Origin: Campylobacter concisus UNSWCS
GTDB lineage: Bacteria; Campylobacterota; Campylobacteria; Campylobacterales; Campylobacteraceae
Assembly: GCF_000466685.1 (NCBI RefSeq)
Contig: NZ_ANNG01000010.1
Coordinates: 92,118 to 156,117 of the forward strand
Direction of reading: 5' to 3'
DNA: 64,000 bases
Shown: one piece after another, positions 50,674 to 60,989 of the stretch
Position numbering within the stretch: the first letter of the stretch is position 1
How the letters are laid out: every line of letters starts with the position of its first letter
Translations under genes and position numbers: made by a program
Notes under the pieces: generated by a model
Seen by the model: the letters and a program-made list of their open reading frames with translations, nothing else
Told to the model about the DNA's origin: nothing
The model's database searches: none

Positions 50674-52032
50674 ATGGCTACAAAATTTCATACTTTTACA
50701 GGTGAGAGCACCATCGAGGCTTTGAAAAAGGCTCAAGAAGCGTGCGGCGAGAAGGCCATACTCGTTACCACAAAGCAAATTCAAGCCAAAACGATAAACA
50801 AAAAGCCGCTTTATGAAATTTTAGTAAGCGTCGAAGAGGACGAGGTAAAGCAGCCGCCAAAGCCAAATGTAAAAGCTATAAACTATGAAAATGCCTACTC
50901 TAAATTTAGTAAAAACTACGAGCCTCCAAAGCCAAAATTTGAGATAAAAGAGGAGCCTGCTAAATTTGAACCAAAGACGACGTCGCCTGAGCCTTACGAT
51001 CCAAATGAGAGCGTGCTTTTAAACATCTCAGACGTCGCAAAAGAGATAAGCGCGATCGCAAATGTCGATATGAACGAGATAAAAGAGCCAAATACAAATG
51101 GCATGAATAAAAAAATAGACGACGTGGCAAAGCAAGTAAGCGTGCTTAGCGAGAAAATAGGGCTGATAACTGACATGATCTGGGACGAAAAAGCCCCAAA
51201 TCGCAACAATCTCTCGATCCCGCCAGAGTTTGCTAGCATCTACAAGCTCGCAAAACAAAGCGGCATGAAAGAGGAGCATTTAGAGGCGATCATGCAAACG
51301 ACGCTTGAAAATTTGCCAGTCTCTATGAAAAGCAACCCAACCGCGGTAAAAAGATACTTCTACTCACTTTTAAGAAATATGCTACCTTGCAGAAAAGAGC
51401 TCGGTGACAAAAAACAGCGCATAATGATGCTAGTTGGTCCAACTGGAGTTGGCAAGACGACGACTCTTGCAAAGCTCGCGGCTCGTTTTGCTTACGGCAA
51501 CGAAAAGCGCTATAAAACGGGCATCATCACGCTTGATACGTACCGTATCGGAGCGGTCGAGCAGCTATTTCAGTATGCTAAGATGATGAAGCTACCGATC
51601 CTTGACGTCATAGAGGTCGAGGACTTTCAAAACGCCATAAAGCAGCTTAGCTACTGCGACGTGATACTAATCGACACCACTGGAAATTCGCAGTACGACA
51701 AAGAAAAGCTTGAAAGACTTGATAAATTTTTAAAGCATAGCGGTGCAAAGATCGATGTAAATTTAGTCCTCTCAGCTGGCTCAAAGGTCGAGGATCTAAT
51801 AGAAATTTATAATGGATTTTCATTTTTAGAGATCGACACTTTAATAATCACAAAATTTGACGAGACTAAAATTTTTGGCAACGTCTTTTCGCTGATATAT
51901 GAGACAAACACGCCAGTTAGCTACTTTAGCGTGGGTCAAGAGGTGCCTGACGATCTTGTGGAGGCAAAGAGTGAATTTTTAGTAGAGTGCGTGTTTGACG
52001 GCTTTACAAAGCAAAAGGCTAGCGATGAATAA
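50674..52032 (+). CDS. flhF: Flagellar GTPase FlhF
   Basis: The 452-aa SRP-type GTPase sets flagellar placement and, in Campylobacter, is needed for flagellar gene expression. A basic N-terminal domain (~1-120) and linker precede NG domains: GPTGVGKTTTLAKL (G1, ~250), DTYRIGAVEQL (G2), DTTGNS (G3; many relatives have DTAGRS) and TKFDET (G4). Overlap with flhG is 8 bases. Confidence 0.95.
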   Translation: MATKFHTFTGESTIEALKKAQEACGEKAILVTTKQIQAKTINKKPLYEILVSVEEDEVKQPPKPNVKAINYENAYSKFSKNYEPPKPKFEIKEEPAKFEPKTTSPEPYDPNESVLLNISDVAKEISAIANVDMNEIKEPNTNGMNKKIDDVAKQVSVLSEKIGLITDMIWDEKAPNRNNLSIPPEFASIYKLAKQSGMKEEHLEAIMQTTLENLPVSMKSNPTAVKRYFYSLLRNMLPCRKELGDKKQRIMMLVGPTGVGKTTTLAKLAARFAYGNEKRYKTGIITLDTYRIGAVEQLFQYAKMMKLPILDVIEVEDFQNAIKQLSYCDVILIDTTGNSQYDKEKLERLDKFLKHSGAKIDVNLVLSAGSKVEDLIEIYNGFSFLEIDTLIITKFDETKIFGNVFSLIYETNTPVSYFSVGQEVPDDLVEAKSEFLVECVFDGFTKQKASDE

Positions 52033-52891
52033 CCAAGCGCAAAAACTACAAAATTTAGTCCAGTCTCAAAATAAGGCTAAAAATACGCATTTTATAGCGA
52101 TTACAAGCGGCAAAGGCGGCGTTGGCAAGAGCACGATAAGTGCAAATTTGGCAAATGTCTTGTCACAAAATGGCTATAAAGTAGGGCTTTTTGACGCTGA
52201 TATCGGCCTTGCAAACCTTGATGTTATTTTAAACGTCAAAATGGGCAAAAACCTGCTTCACGTACTAAAAGGCGAGTGCAGTTTAAAAGATATCTTGATA
52301 CCTATAAATAAGAATTTGATCCTCATCCCTGGCGAGAGCGGCGATGAAATTTTGAAATTTAACAATCAATTTTTATTTGAGAGATTTTTAGATGAGGCTA
52401 GCGAGCTTGATGGGCTTGACTTTTTGATCATCGACACCGGTGCTGGCATAGGCGGCAGTACGCAGCTCTTTTTAGAGGCAGCTGATGAGGTTGTCGTGGT
52501 GACCGTGCCTGACCCTGCGGCGATAACCGATGCGTATGCGGTCATAAAGATCGTCTCAAGATTTAAAAATAACGAGCTTTTGCTACTAAATATGGTAAAA
52601 AACGAGGCTGAGGCCACTAGAATTTATGAAAATGTAAAGCGAGTGGCAAATGCAAATATCGGACCAAACTTAAATTTAGAGCTAATTGGCTACGTGGCTT
52701 CTGATAAGAGCGTGGCAAGGAGCATAAAGCAAAGGACACTCTTTACAGATGACGAAGCTTACGGCTCTGCTAGCGTGCAGATCAAGCAGATAGCTTCGAA
52801 TTTGCTTTATAGGTTGGAACGAAAAGTGCTTAAAGATGAGCAAAGCAGGAGCTTTGGGGGCTTCTTTAAGCGTTTGATAGAACAATTTTAA
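52025..52891 (+). CDS. flhG: Flagellar number regulator FlhG
   Basis: The 288-aa MinD/ParA-type ATPase has the deviant Walker A SGKGGVGKST, FDADIGLANLDVIL and LIIDTGAGIGG. It works with FlhF to control the number and placement of polar flagella. ATG 52025 overlaps flhF; the frame upstream from 51995 is inside flhF and rejected. Confidence 0.95.
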   Translation: MNNQAQKLQNLVQSQNKAKNTHFIAITSGKGGVGKSTISANLANVLSQNGYKVGLFDADIGLANLDVILNVKMGKNLLHVLKGECSLKDILIPINKNLILIPGESGDEILKFNNQFLFERFLDEASELDGLDFLIIDTGAGIGGSTQLFLEAADEVVVVTVPDPAAITDAYAVIKIVSRFKNNELLLLNMVKNEAEATRIYENVKRVANANIGPNLNLELIGYVASDKSVARSIKQRTLFTDDEAYGSASVQIKQIASNLLYRLERKVLKDEQSRSFGGFFKRLIEQF

Positions 52892-52904
52892 TGGAGATTG
52901 AGCT

Positions 52905-53249
52905 TTGCGTGCAGAAAATTTTATAGCATTTTTTACGGTTTGTGGATTTTTCATAGGCATAGTTTTTACCTTGCTAAAGGTGAGTGAGCCTATCGAAATG
53001 CTCGTTTATACGCTAGTTATTACTTTGTTTTTTTACCTTATAATTCACATCGTGATAATGAACTACGTCGATGTAAAAAGGACTTTGAAGAAATTTTTTG
53101 ACAAGCAAAGACATGAGGAGATCGCAGACTATCTCATCTCTGAGCTAAACGTTAGGGAAAAACGGATGGAAAATATCATGCTAAAAGTAACCACCGAAAA
53201 TTTAGACTCTGGTAAGCAAAATGTACGAACTAAAGCAAAAGCAGCTTAA
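52905..53249 (+). CDS. Small membrane protein of the flagellar block (Cj0062c-like)
   Basis: The 114-aa protein begins at TTG 52905 with GGAGA upstream. It has two helices (FIAFFTVCGFFIGIVFTLL and MLVYTLVITLFFYLIIHIVI) and a cytosolic charged tail (KKFFDKQRHEEIADYLISEL). It occupies the same place between flhG and fliA as a C. jejuni protein of unknown function. Conservation of position suggests a flagellar role, not proven. Confidence 0.75.
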   Translation: MRAENFIAFFTVCGFFIGIVFTLLKVSEPIEMLVYTLVITLFFYLIIHIVIMNYVDVKRTLKKFFDKQRHEEIADYLISELNVREKRMENIMLKVTTENLDSGKQNVRTKAKAA

Positions 53250-53925
53250 CGCTTATAAGAGCACCATTAAAAAAGAGCAAGACGAGATCGTCTTAAAATA
53301 CATGCCAGCTCTGCGCGCGATGGCGTTTAGGCTAAAGGAGCGCTTGCCTTCAAGTATCGACGTAAACGACCTTATAAGCGTTGGCGTTGAAGAGATGATA
53401 AAGCTTAGCAGGAAGTATGACAAAGAGCAAAACGACTCATTTTGGGGATATGGCAAAAAGAGAATTTATGGTTCGATGCTTGACTACCTAAGAGCGCTTG
53501 ATGTCGTTAGTAGAAGCGACAGAAAGCTAGTAAAGAGCATAAATACCGAGATAGATAACTACTTTAACACGCACGAAGAAGAGCCAAGCGACGAGTATCT
53601 GGCTGAAAAACTAAATGAAGATATCGAAAAGATAAGGGAGGCAAGAGGCGTTAGCGGTATCATCACCATTTTGCCAATAGACGAGCAAATGGAGCTAATC
53701 GGTCAAAGCGATGTTGAAAAAAGCGTAGAAAAAGAGGATCTTATCTTAAAGATCGAAAGTGCGTTAAAAGACTTTGACGAGCGTGATCAGATGATAGTTC
53801 AGCTTTACTACTACGAAGAGCTAAATTTAAAAGAGATCAGCGAGATAATGAACATCAGCGAGAGTAGAATTTCACAAATTCATAAACGTTTGCTTGATCG
53901 CATCAGACGCAGCTTGGGGGTTTAA
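53221..53925 (+). CDS. fliA: Flagellar sigma factor 28
   Basis: The 234-aa sigma factor directs late flagellar genes. Region 2 is around DLISVGVEEMIKLSRKYDKE and FWGYGKKRIYGSMLDYLRA; region 4 is DQMIVQLYYYEELNLKEISE followed by SESRISQIHKRLLDRIRR. Its start lies inside the previous gene by 29 bases. It is normally held by anti-sigma FlgM until the hook is complete. Confidence 0.95.
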   Translation: MYELKQKQLNAYKSTIKKEQDEIVLKYMPALRAMAFRLKERLPSSIDVNDLISVGVEEMIKLSRKYDKEQNDSFWGYGKKRIYGSMLDYLRALDVVSRSDRKLVKSINTEIDNYFNTHEEEPSDEYLAEKLNEDIEKIREARGVSGIITILPIDEQMELIGQSDVEKSVEKEDLILKIESALKDFDERDQMIVQLYYYEELNLKEISEIMNISESRISQIHKRLLDRIRRSLGV

Positions 53926-55028
53926 TGGCTGATATTTTAAGTCAAGAAGAGATAGATGCGCTACTTGAAGTCGTCGACGAAGACGGCGATACGAGCAATA
54001 TCGAGATAGAAGAGAGCCCACAAGGCGAGCAAAAACAGATCATTATCTATGACTTCAAGCGTCCAAACCGCGTTAGTAAAGAGCAGCTCCGCGCGATAAA
54101 AGGCATCCACGACAAGCTTGCTAGAAATTTAGCTAGTCAAATTTCAAGCGTTATGAGAAGTATCGTCGAGCTTAGGCTTCACAGCGTCGATCAGATGACA
54201 TACGGCGAGTTTTTGATGAGTTTGCCAAGTCCAACTAGCTTTAACGTCTTTTCTATCAAGCCACTTGATGGAAACTGCATCTTAGAGATAAATCCAAGCA
54301 TAGCATTTCCTATGATAGACCGCTTACTTGGCGGAACTGGAGAAAATTTCGAGGCAAACAGAGAGCTAACTGACATCGAGGTAAATTTACTAGATGCGGT
54401 GCTTAGGATGATCATGCAGCGTCTAAAAGAGAGCTGGTCGATGATAACTGATATGTATCCAAACGTCGAAGCAAAAGAGAGCAGTCCAAACGTCGTGCAG
54501 ATCGTATCTCAAAACGAGATCGTCATCATGGTCGTCATGGAGATCATCGTTGGTGGCTCAAGCGGCATGATAAATTTATGCTATCCAGTCATCTACCTAG
54601 AGCCGATCCTATCGCGCCTTGCAAACAGAGACATCATGCTTGGCGAAACGAGCGCTAAAAAGAGTAGAAACAAAGAGCTAAAAACGCTAATAGGCCGTGC
54701 CGAGGTGCTTTATGAGGCGATCCTTGGTAAATCAATAGTTAGCGTAAATGAGTTTTTAAATTTAAAAGAGGGCGATATCTTAAGGCTTGATAGAGGTGCT
54801 GATGATAAGGCGATCGTTTGCATCGATAAAAAAGAGGTATTTTTGGCTGAAGTTGGGCTTCATAGATTTAGAAAGTCTATCAAGATCGAGCAGCTAATCC
54901 GCTCTGACAAAGACGAGATCAAACACATCCTAGAAAAATACGAAGAAGAGCGAAAAGCAAAACTAATGGCATACGACGAGGCCAACGAACACAACAACGA
55001 AGAAGAGAGCGAAGATAATGACGAATGA
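53925..55028 (+). CDS. fliM: Flagellar switch protein FliM
   Basis: The 367-aa C-ring protein has an N-terminal CheY-P-binding peptide (LSQEEIDALLEVVDE), a middle CheC-like domain, and a C-terminal SpoA domain (LGKSIVSVNEFLNLKEGDIL). It has an acidic tail (EHNNEEESEDNDE). The start overlaps the fliA stop (TAATG). It sets rotation direction together with FliG and FliN/FliY. Confidence 0.95.
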   Translation: MADILSQEEIDALLEVVDEDGDTSNIEIEESPQGEQKQIIIYDFKRPNRVSKEQLRAIKGIHDKLARNLASQISSVMRSIVELRLHSVDQMTYGEFLMSLPSPTSFNVFSIKPLDGNCILEINPSIAFPMIDRLLGGTGENFEANRELTDIEVNLLDAVLRMIMQRLKESWSMITDMYPNVEAKESSPNVVQIVSQNEIVIMVVMEIIVGGSSGMINLCYPVIYLEPILSRLANRDIMLGETSAKKSRNKELKTLIGRAEVLYEAILGKSIVSVNEFLNLKEGDILRLDRGADDKAIVCIDKKEVFLAEVGLHRFRKSIKIEQLIRSDKDEIKHILEKYEEERKAKLMAYDEANEHNNEEESEDNDE

Positions 55029-55872
55029 ATTTTTTAACATCTTTTCAAATGAGTTAAAAGCGACCATCGAAGGGCTAACTGGCAGAGCGCCAGAGATCGG
55101 TGAGAGAAATGAATTTGACGCGCCAGCGCAAAACGGGATAAAACCGCCAGTTGTCATGGCTAGCGTGACATTAAGTGGCGACATCAATGCAAAAGCTGAG
55201 ATCGCCTGCACGCCGGTACTCATAAGCGCAGTTAGCGAGTGGATGATGGGCGAAGAGGAAATTTCAAAGAATGAAAACCTCGGTAGCGACGAGCTTGACG
55301 CTGCAAAAGAGATATTTTCAAACCTTTTTAGCGCATTTAGCACCTCTCTTGGAGCGCAAAAAGGCATGCCAAAGATCAGCTTTGAGGTGATAAATGTAAA
55401 TTTCTTAGATGAAAACTCATCGCTTGATTTTAGCGTTTTTGAAAAGCTTTTTTTGTTTAACATAAAGATCGAGGATCTAAATGAGCATGTGGCTTTTGTC
55501 TGCGATCACACGCTTATGAGATTTTTTGAGCCTGCTAAAAGTGAGCCAGCAGATGGCGCAAAAGCTGCAGCCGCTCCTCATGCACTAAAGGGCGAATTTA
55601 GCGCAGAAGAGATGAGAAATATCGGCCTTATCATGGACGTTAGACTACCAATGCGTGTTCGTATCGGCTCAAAAAGGATGCTCTTAAAAGATGTGCTCAC
55701 TATGGATATAGGCTCAGTCATCGAGCTAAATCAGCTAGCAAACGACCCGCTTGAAATTTTGATAGGAGATAAGGTGATAGCTCTTGGCGAAGTGGTCATA
55801 ATAGATGGCAACTTCGGCATACAGATCACTCAGATAGGCTCAAAACGCGAGAGGCTTCAGCAGTTAAAATAA
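55018..55872 (+). CDS. fliY: Flagellar switch protein FliY/FliN
   Basis: The 284-aa protein has an N-terminal CheC/CheX-like region (~1-180) and a C-terminal SpoA/FliN domain (DVRLPMRVRIGSKRMLLKDV ... GNFGIQITQI). The long form with N-terminal extension is called FliY in Campylobacter. It lacks the N-terminal CheY-P-binding peptide of FliM. It overlaps fliM by 11 bases. Confidence 0.92.
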   Translation: MTNEFFNIFSNELKATIEGLTGRAPEIGERNEFDAPAQNGIKPPVVMASVTLSGDINAKAEIACTPVLISAVSEWMMGEEEISKNENLGSDELDAAKEIFSNLFSAFSTSLGAQKGMPKISFEVINVNFLDENSSLDFSVFEKLFLFNIKIEDLNEHVAFVCDHTLMRFFEPAKSEPADGAKAAAAPHALKGEFSAEEMRNIGLIMDVRLPMRVRIGSKRMLLKDVLTMDIGSVIELNQLANDPLEILIGDKVIALGEVVIIDGNFGIQITQIGSKRERLQQLK

Positions 55873-56462
55873 TGAATGAATTAGTAAATGATCTCTTAAA
55901 ATTTCCAAGCGTTTTAAAGTATAAAAACAAAAATGTAACCTTCTTTGGCTCGGCTAGATTTGATGAAGAAAATTTCTACTGCAAAAAGGCATACGAGCTA
56001 GCTTACAAGCTAAATGAGCTAGGTTTTGCCATCTTAACTGGCGGAGGAGATGGCATAATGAGAGCGGCAAACAAGGGTGCGTTTGATAGCGCAAAGTCCC
56101 CTAGCGTCGCACTAAACGTGAGGCTGCCGTTTGAACAACAAACAAATCCATACGTCACCGCAAAATATCTCTTTTCAAATTTAAGCCCAAGAAAATTTGC
56201 CCTAACTGACAGCTCTATCGCATTTGTCGTCTTCCCTGGCGGCTTTGGCACACTTGATGAGCTATTTGAAATTTTGGTACTTGCTCATGTTGGCAGCAAA
56301 AAAGTGAAAATTTTTCTTTATGGATGCGAGTTTTGGCAAGGGCTTGATGAGTTTATACGAAAGACGCTGATCCCTCAAAAAACGATAAACGAAGAAGATC
56401 TAAGCTTATATAAAATCACCGATGATCTGGAGCTTATCGTAAGCGAAATTTTGGCTATTTAA
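55872..56462 (+). CDS. LOG-family nucleotide phosphoribohydrolase
   Basis: The 196-aa Rossmann protein has GGGDGIMRAANKGA and PGGFGTLDELFE, the PGGxGTxxE motif of LOG/YgdH (TIGR00730) proteins. These cleave nucleoside monophosphates to base and ribose phosphate. It overlaps the fliY stop by one base, so it may be co-transcribed, although its role is unlikely flagellar. Confidence 0.87.
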   Translation: MNELVNDLLKFPSVLKYKNKNVTFFGSARFDEENFYCKKAYELAYKLNELGFAILTGGGDGIMRAANKGAFDSAKSPSVALNVRLPFEQQTNPYVTAKYLFSNLSPRKFALTDSSIAFVVFPGGFGTLDELFEILVLAHVGSKKVKIFLYGCEFWQGLDEFIRKTLIPQKTINEEDLSLYKITDDLELIVSEILAI

Positions 56463-56508
56463 AAATAAGATATAAAATATCGCCTTTAAATTTAAAAAAG
56501 GTAAAAAT

Positions 56509-57531
56509 ATGAAAATAATGGTTGCAATGAGCGGCGGAGTAGATAGCACGATGACGGCTAAATTTCTGCAAGAGGCTGGGCATGAGGTGCAAGGCTGCTA
56601 CATGATGCTTCATCAAAAGCCAGGATACCACGAAGAAAACATCAGAAAAGTCAAAAAAGTGGGCGAATATCTTGGCATCAAGGTGCATATACTCGATCTG
56701 CAGGATAAATTTAACGAATATGTCTATGACCCATTTGTCAGGCTCTACAAAGAGGGCAAAACGCCAAATCCTTGCGCTTTGTGTAATAAATTTATAAAGC
56801 TTGGTGCGCTACTTGACTTTGCAAAGGCAAATGGCTGCGAGAAGCTTGCTACTGGGCATTACGTGCAGGTGGTTGATGGTTTTATAACCTGCGCCAAGGA
56901 TCCTAGCAAGGATCAAAGCTACTTTTTAGCTCAGGTGCCAAAAGAGGTGCTAAAAGATGTCATTTTTCCACTTGGAGATAAATTTAAAAAAGATATAAAA
57001 GAGCTAGCAAGAGGCGTAAAAGTGCTTGAAGAGTTCGCTACGCAGGCAGAAAGCAGTGAAATTTGCTTTGTGGAAAATACCTACATCGAGGTTTTAAACA
57101 AGCACTACAACACAAATTTACCAGGCAATGTGGTTGATAAAGACGGCAATATCATCGGCCGCCATCAAGGCTACATGCACTACACTATCGGCAAACGCCG
57201 TGGTTTTGAGGTTTTTGGCGCTCATGAGCCACACTTTGTCATCAAGATAAACGCTGATAAAAATGAGATCGTTGTCGGCACGAAAGATGACCTTGTTCAA
57301 AAGGTGGTTGAGCTTGAAAACGTAAATTTATTTATAGATGAAGATAAATTTGAGTGCGAAACAAAGATAAGGTATAGAAGCCCTAGACTTGAGGCTTTTG
57401 TAGAGGTTGATAAAGCTAGCAAAACCGCAAAGCTAACGCTAAATCAAAACGCACTTGGCGTAGCGCAAGGTCAGCTTTGCGTGATGTATGAAGGTGATCG
57501 CGTCATCGCAAGTGGCTTTATAAAGAACTAA
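56509..57531 (+). CDS. mnmA: tRNA-uridine 2-sulfurtransferase
   Basis: The 340-aa PP-loop enzyme thiolates U34 of Lys, Glu and Gln tRNAs. Motifs: [23 protein letters not shown] (first catalytic Cys) and AESSEICFV (second Cys), [23 protein letters not shown] lies upstream of the ATG. Its 3' end overlaps the convergent DUF488 gene by 14 bases. Confidence 0.95.
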   Translation: MKIMVAMSGGVDSTMTAKFLQEAGHEVQGCYMMLHQKPGYHEENIRKVKKVGEYLGIKVHILDLQDKFNEYVYDPFVRLYKEGKTPNPCALCNKFIKLGALLDFAKANGCEKLATGHYVQVVDGFITCAKDPSKDQSYFLAQVPKEVLKDVIFPLGDKFKKDIKELARGVKVLEEFATQAESSEICFVENTYIEVLNKHYNTNLPGNVVDKDGNIIGRHQGYMHYTIGKRRGFEVFGAHEPHFVIKINADKNEIVVGTKDDLVQKVVELENVNLFIDEDKFECETKIRYRSPRLEAFVEVDKASKTAKLTLNQNALGVAQGQLCVMYEGDRVIASGFIKN

Positions 57532-57880
57532 GCGCCTCTTTTATCACCTTAACGTGGCTAAATTCTGGCTCTTTGACAGCAGTTAGAAGCGCCACGTTTT
57601 TATACTCTTTTTCTAGCTTTTTAAGCTCTTTTAGCCCCTCTTGCTCCTCTTTGCCATTTAGCTCTTGCCTAAATCTTTTGCAAAACTCATCAAACCTAGC
57701 CTCCTTATCCTCATGAAACCATGACCTTAGCTCGTTTGATGGAGTGACTGATTTTAGCCAGATGAAGCTAGAAAAGATCTCTTTTTTCACGCCTCTAGGA
57801 TAAAGTCTATCGATAAAGACACCTTTAAAACTCTCGTCGTCGCTTTTAATAAAGTCGTAAATTCTACATATCTTAAACAT
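57518..57880 (-). CDS. DUF488 (YeaO-like) protein
   Basis: The 120-aa protein has [24 protein letters not shown] and [19 protein letters not shown], matching DUF488. Function unknown; no membrane segment. It is convergent with mnmA. Confidence 0.82.
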   Translation of the reverse strand: MFKICRIYDFIKSDDESFKGVFIDRLYPRGVKKEIFSSFIWLKSVTPSNELRSWFHEDKEARFDEFCKRFRQELNGKEEQEGLKELKKLEKEYKNVALLTAVKEPEFSHVKVIKEALSSL

Positions 57881-58053
57881 GCTTGTTATCTTAGTCCTTA
57901 TAAATTTATAAATATAAAATAGTTTAAAAATTTGGTGTAAATTTTGCCTTTTGGAGTATAAAATTTGGCTAAAATTAGTTGGTAAATAAATTTAAATTTA
58001 AAGCTCATTTTGATAAAATCCCAACATAAAAATCACTAAAAAAGGTTACTATT

Positions 58054-58983
58054 ATGAGAGGCTATAAAATTTTCTCAGGCACCGCAAATATCGAGCTTTC
58101 GAAGAAAATTTCGCAATATTTGTCGCTTCCGCTCAGTGAAGCTAGCATAAAAAGATTTAGCGATGGTGAGATCAGCGTGCAAATCGGCGAAAGCGTGCGT
58201 GGAAAAGATGTCTTTGTCATCCAACCAACATGCGCCCCAGCAAATATAAATTTAATGGAGCTTCTTATTTTAACTGATGCTTTAAAACGCAGTAGCGCAA
58301 GCTCTATAACAGCGATCGTGCCGTATTTTGGCTATGCTAGACAAGATAGAAAAGCAGCCCCAAGAGTGCCTATCACTGCAAAACTAGTGGCAAATATGAT
58401 GCAAACAGCAGGCATCGACAGAGTCGTGACGATGGACCTTCACGCAGGACAAATTCAAGGATTTTTCGACATCCCAGTAGATAACCTTTATGGTAGCATT
58501 GTCTTTAACGATTACGTAAAAGCTAAAAATTTACCAAATCCAGTCGTCGCAAGCCCAGATGTAGGCGGCGTGGCTCGTGCTAGAGCCTTGGCGAAAAATC
58601 TAAATTTATTAGATATGGTCATCGTTGATAAACGTCGCGAGAAGGCAAACGAGAGCGAAGTGATGAACGTGATCGGCGATGTTAAAGGCAAAGATGTGAT
58701 CTTGGTCGATGATATGATCGACACTGCTGGCACTATAGTAAAAGCGGCTGAGATTTTTAAAGAGCGTGGCGCAACGAGCGTAATGGCGTTTTGCACGCAC
58801 CCAGTGCTTAGCGGACCAGCCTATGATAGGCTAAAACTTGGCTTTTTAGACGAGCTAGTGGTGACTGATACGATCCCATTAAAAGAAGAACTCCCTTGTA
58901 TAAAAGTGCTAAGCACAGCTTCACTCTTTGGCGAAGTGATACGCCGTGTTTATCACAACGAAAGCGTAAATAGCTTGTTTTAG
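58054..58983 (+). CDS. prs: Ribose-phosphate pyrophosphokinase
   Basis: The 309-aa enzyme makes PRPP from ribose-5-phosphate and ATP. Motifs: [40 protein letters not shown] and the PRPP site [14 protein letters not shown]. Length is normal. AAAAAGG precedes the ATG, and a -10-like GATAAAAT is near 58011-58018. Confidence 0.97.
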   Translation: MRGYKIFSGTANIELSKKISQYLSLPLSEASIKRFSDGEISVQIGESVRGKDVFVIQPTCAPANINLMELLILTDALKRSSASSITAIVPYFGYARQDRKAAPRVPITAKLVANMMQTAGIDRVVTMDLHAGQIQGFFDIPVDNLYGSIVFNDYVKAKNLPNPVVASPDVGGVARARALAKNLNLLDMVIVDKRREKANESEVMNVIGDVKGKDVILVDDMIDTAGTIVKAAEIFKERGATSVMAFCTHPVLSGPAYDRLKLGFLDELVVTDTIPLKEELPCIKVLSTASLFGEVIRRVYHNESVNSLF

Positions 58984-59189
58984 TAACCCTTGCAGGCTAA
59001 AGCGTTAGCCTGCTAAATTTACCGTTTTGGCTAATTGAAATTTGTCTTTTGAGTTAAATTTCTAGCCCAAAAGACTTAAAATCATGCTTGTAACAAGCCT
59101 AAATTTAAAGTCAAATAAACAAAAATCACAATGAAATCTCGCCGCTAAATTTCTACATGCTAGCCACTAAAATTTAAATAAGCCGTAAT

Positions 59190-59310
59190 TAAGGTGCAGT
59201 GCCGACCAGATCCGCGTAGGAGCTGCGACAAATGCCGTCAGGATCGCGCAAAAATGGATCGCGATGCAGGAGTAGCCTGAGCTAAAATTAATTGCGATTT
59301 TGCACCTAAA
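59190..59310 (+). ncRNA. Candidate structured RNA
   Basis: In the 384-base gap between prs and the next gene, ~100 bases (59190-59285) are visibly GC-rich in an AT-rich surround. AGGTGCA (59192-59198) pairs with TGCACCT (59301-59307), closing a domain that contains CAGATCC-GCGTA-GGAGCTG and ATCGCG...CGCGAT hairpins. TTTT follows. It does not match the GGAA-loop motif of SRP RNA or any riboswitch I know. Either a small RNA or the leader of the YqhA-like gene. Bases 58984-59189 show nothing else. Confidence 0.5.
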
Positions 59311-59367
59311 TTTTAAGGAAAAAACTATAAAATACCCCCTTTTTAAATTTCACAAAAAGGGTTTTTA

Positions 59368-59874
59368 TTGCGTAAAATATTCGAGAGAATTTTGCTTGCA
59401 AGCAACAGTTTCACGCTTTTTCCAGTAGTCTTTGGACTTTTAGGTGCGATCGTACTTTTCATCATCGCAAGTTATGATGTCGGCAAGGTGCTTTTAGAGG
59501 TTTATAAATATTTCTTTGCTGCAGATTTTCACGTTGAAAATTTCCACTCAGAGGTCGTTGGCGAGATAGTTGGAGCGATCGATCTATACTTGATGGCGCT
59601 TGTTCTTTATATATTTAGCTTTGGAATTTACGAGCTTTTCATCTCAGAGATCACACAGCTAAAGCAGTCAAAGCAGAGCAAGGTGCTTGAAGTGCATTCG
59701 CTTGATGAGCTAAAAGACAAGCTTGGCAAAGTGATCGTCATGGTTTTAATCGTAAATTTCTTCCAAAGAGTGCTTCACGCAAATTTCACAACTCCGCTTG
59801 AGATGGCCTATCTTGCGGCTTCTATCCTTGCACTTTGTCTTGGACTTTACTTTCTTCACAAGGGAGATCACTAA
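59368..59874 (+). CDS. YqhA/UPF0114 membrane protein
   Basis: The 168-aa protein has three to four helices (FTLFPVVFGLLGAIVLFIIA, LYLMALVLYIFSFGIYELF, MAYLAASILALCLGLYFL) and ISEITQLKQSK, as in UPF0114 proteins. Function unknown. The TTG start at 59368 has AAAAGGG upstream. Confidence 0.82.
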   Translation: MRKIFERILLASNSFTLFPVVFGLLGAIVLFIIASYDVGKVLLEVYKYFFAADFHVENFHSEVVGEIVGAIDLYLMALVLYIFSFGIYELFISEITQLKQSKQSKVLEVHSLDELKDKLGKVIVMVLIVNFFQRVLHANFTTPLEMAYLAASILALCLGLYFLHKGDH

Positions 59875-59966
59875 AATTTTAAGCGTTCTTACGCTTAAAA
59901 TTTCTCCTACATCTTTTCTTTAGCTATTTTTGGATAATATCCATTTAAAAATTTAAAGGAAATTTG

Positions 59967-60989
59967 ATGATTTTTATAGACGCTTGCCTTAAAAAACCTA
60001 CGCCATACACGCCTGTTTGGATGATGCGCCAAGCTGGTAGATATCTACCAGAATATATGGCTGTAAGAGCTAAAGCAGGGGACTTTTTATCACTTTGCAA
60101 AGACTATAAAAAGGCTAGCGAGGTCACGCTTCAGCCAGTTGATATCTTGGGCGTTGATGCGGCTATTTTGTTTAGCGACATCCTTGTCGTGCCTCTTGAA
60201 ATGGGTATGGATCTGCGCTTTGAAAAGGGCGAGGGACCAGTTTTTACAAAGCCTTTGCGTGATGAGGCCGCACTTGATGCACTTAGTATCGAAAGATCAG
60301 TCAAAAGCTTAGCATACGTCTATGACACGATCAAACTTACAAGAGAAAATTTAGCCAAAGATAAGGCGCTAATTGGCTTTTGCGGCGCACCATGGACGAT
60401 AGCTACATATATGATAGAGGGTGGAGGCAGCAAAAACTATGCGGTCTGCAAAAAGATGCTCTATGAAAATCCAGAATTTTTACATCAAATTTTAGAAAAA
60501 GTGACGCAAGCGCTCATCCTTTACGTCAAAGAGCAGATAAAAGCTGGCGTAAATGCGGTGCAAATTTTTGACAGCTGGGCGGCTGCGCTTGAAGAGCAGG
60601 CATATTTTGAGTTTGGATTTAACTACATAAACAAGATAGTTGATAGCGTCAAGGCTGAGTTTCCAGATATCCCAGTCATCGTTTTTCCAAAAGGTATCAG
60701 CGGATATCTGGATAAAATTTCAGGTAAATTTGATGTTTTTGGCGTTGATTGGAGCACGCCGATCGAACTAGCGAAAGAAAAACTTAGCCCAAGATACGTC
60801 CTTCAGGGCAACATGGAGCCAACAAGGCTATATAGCAAGAAGGCGATCGATGAGGGCGTGGATAAAATTTTAAGCACGATGAAAGGCGCACCGCATATCT
60901 TCAACCTTGGTCATGGGATCTTGCCAGATGTGCCAGTTGAAAACGCAAAATATTTCATAAAAGAGGTTCAAAGAAAAAGTGCAAGATAG
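59967..60989 (+). CDS. hemE: Uroporphyrinogen decarboxylase
   Basis: The 340-aa enzyme decarboxylates uroporphyrinogen III to coproporphyrinogen III in haem synthesis. Signature [13 protein letters not shown] at the N-terminus, then [14 protein letters not shown] and [13 protein letters not shown]. The start is ATG 59967 with AAAGGA upstream. It overlaps the radical SAM gene by 11 bases. Confidence 0.96.
   Translation: MIFIDACLKKPTPYTPVWMMRQAGRYLPEYMAVRAKAGDFLSLCKDYKKASEVTLQPVDILGVDAAILFSDILVVPLEMGMDLRFEKGEGPVFTKPLRDEAALDALSIERSVKSLAYVYDTIKLTRENLAKDKALIGFCGAPWTIATYMIEGGGSKNYAVCKKMLYENPEFLHQILEKVTQALILYVKEQIKAGVNAVQIFDSWAAALEEQAYFEFGFNYINKIVDSVKAEFPDIPVIVFPKGISGYLDKISGKFDVFGVDWSTPIELAKEKLSPRYVLQGNMEPTRLYSKKAIDEGVDKILSTMKGAPHIFNLGHGILPDVPVENAKYFIKEVQRKSAR

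Noticed and set aside
59190..59290. SRP (4.5S) RNA
   Set aside because: CAGATCC...GGAGCTG recalls domain IV, but the conserved GGAA loop and asymmetric internal loop are missing.
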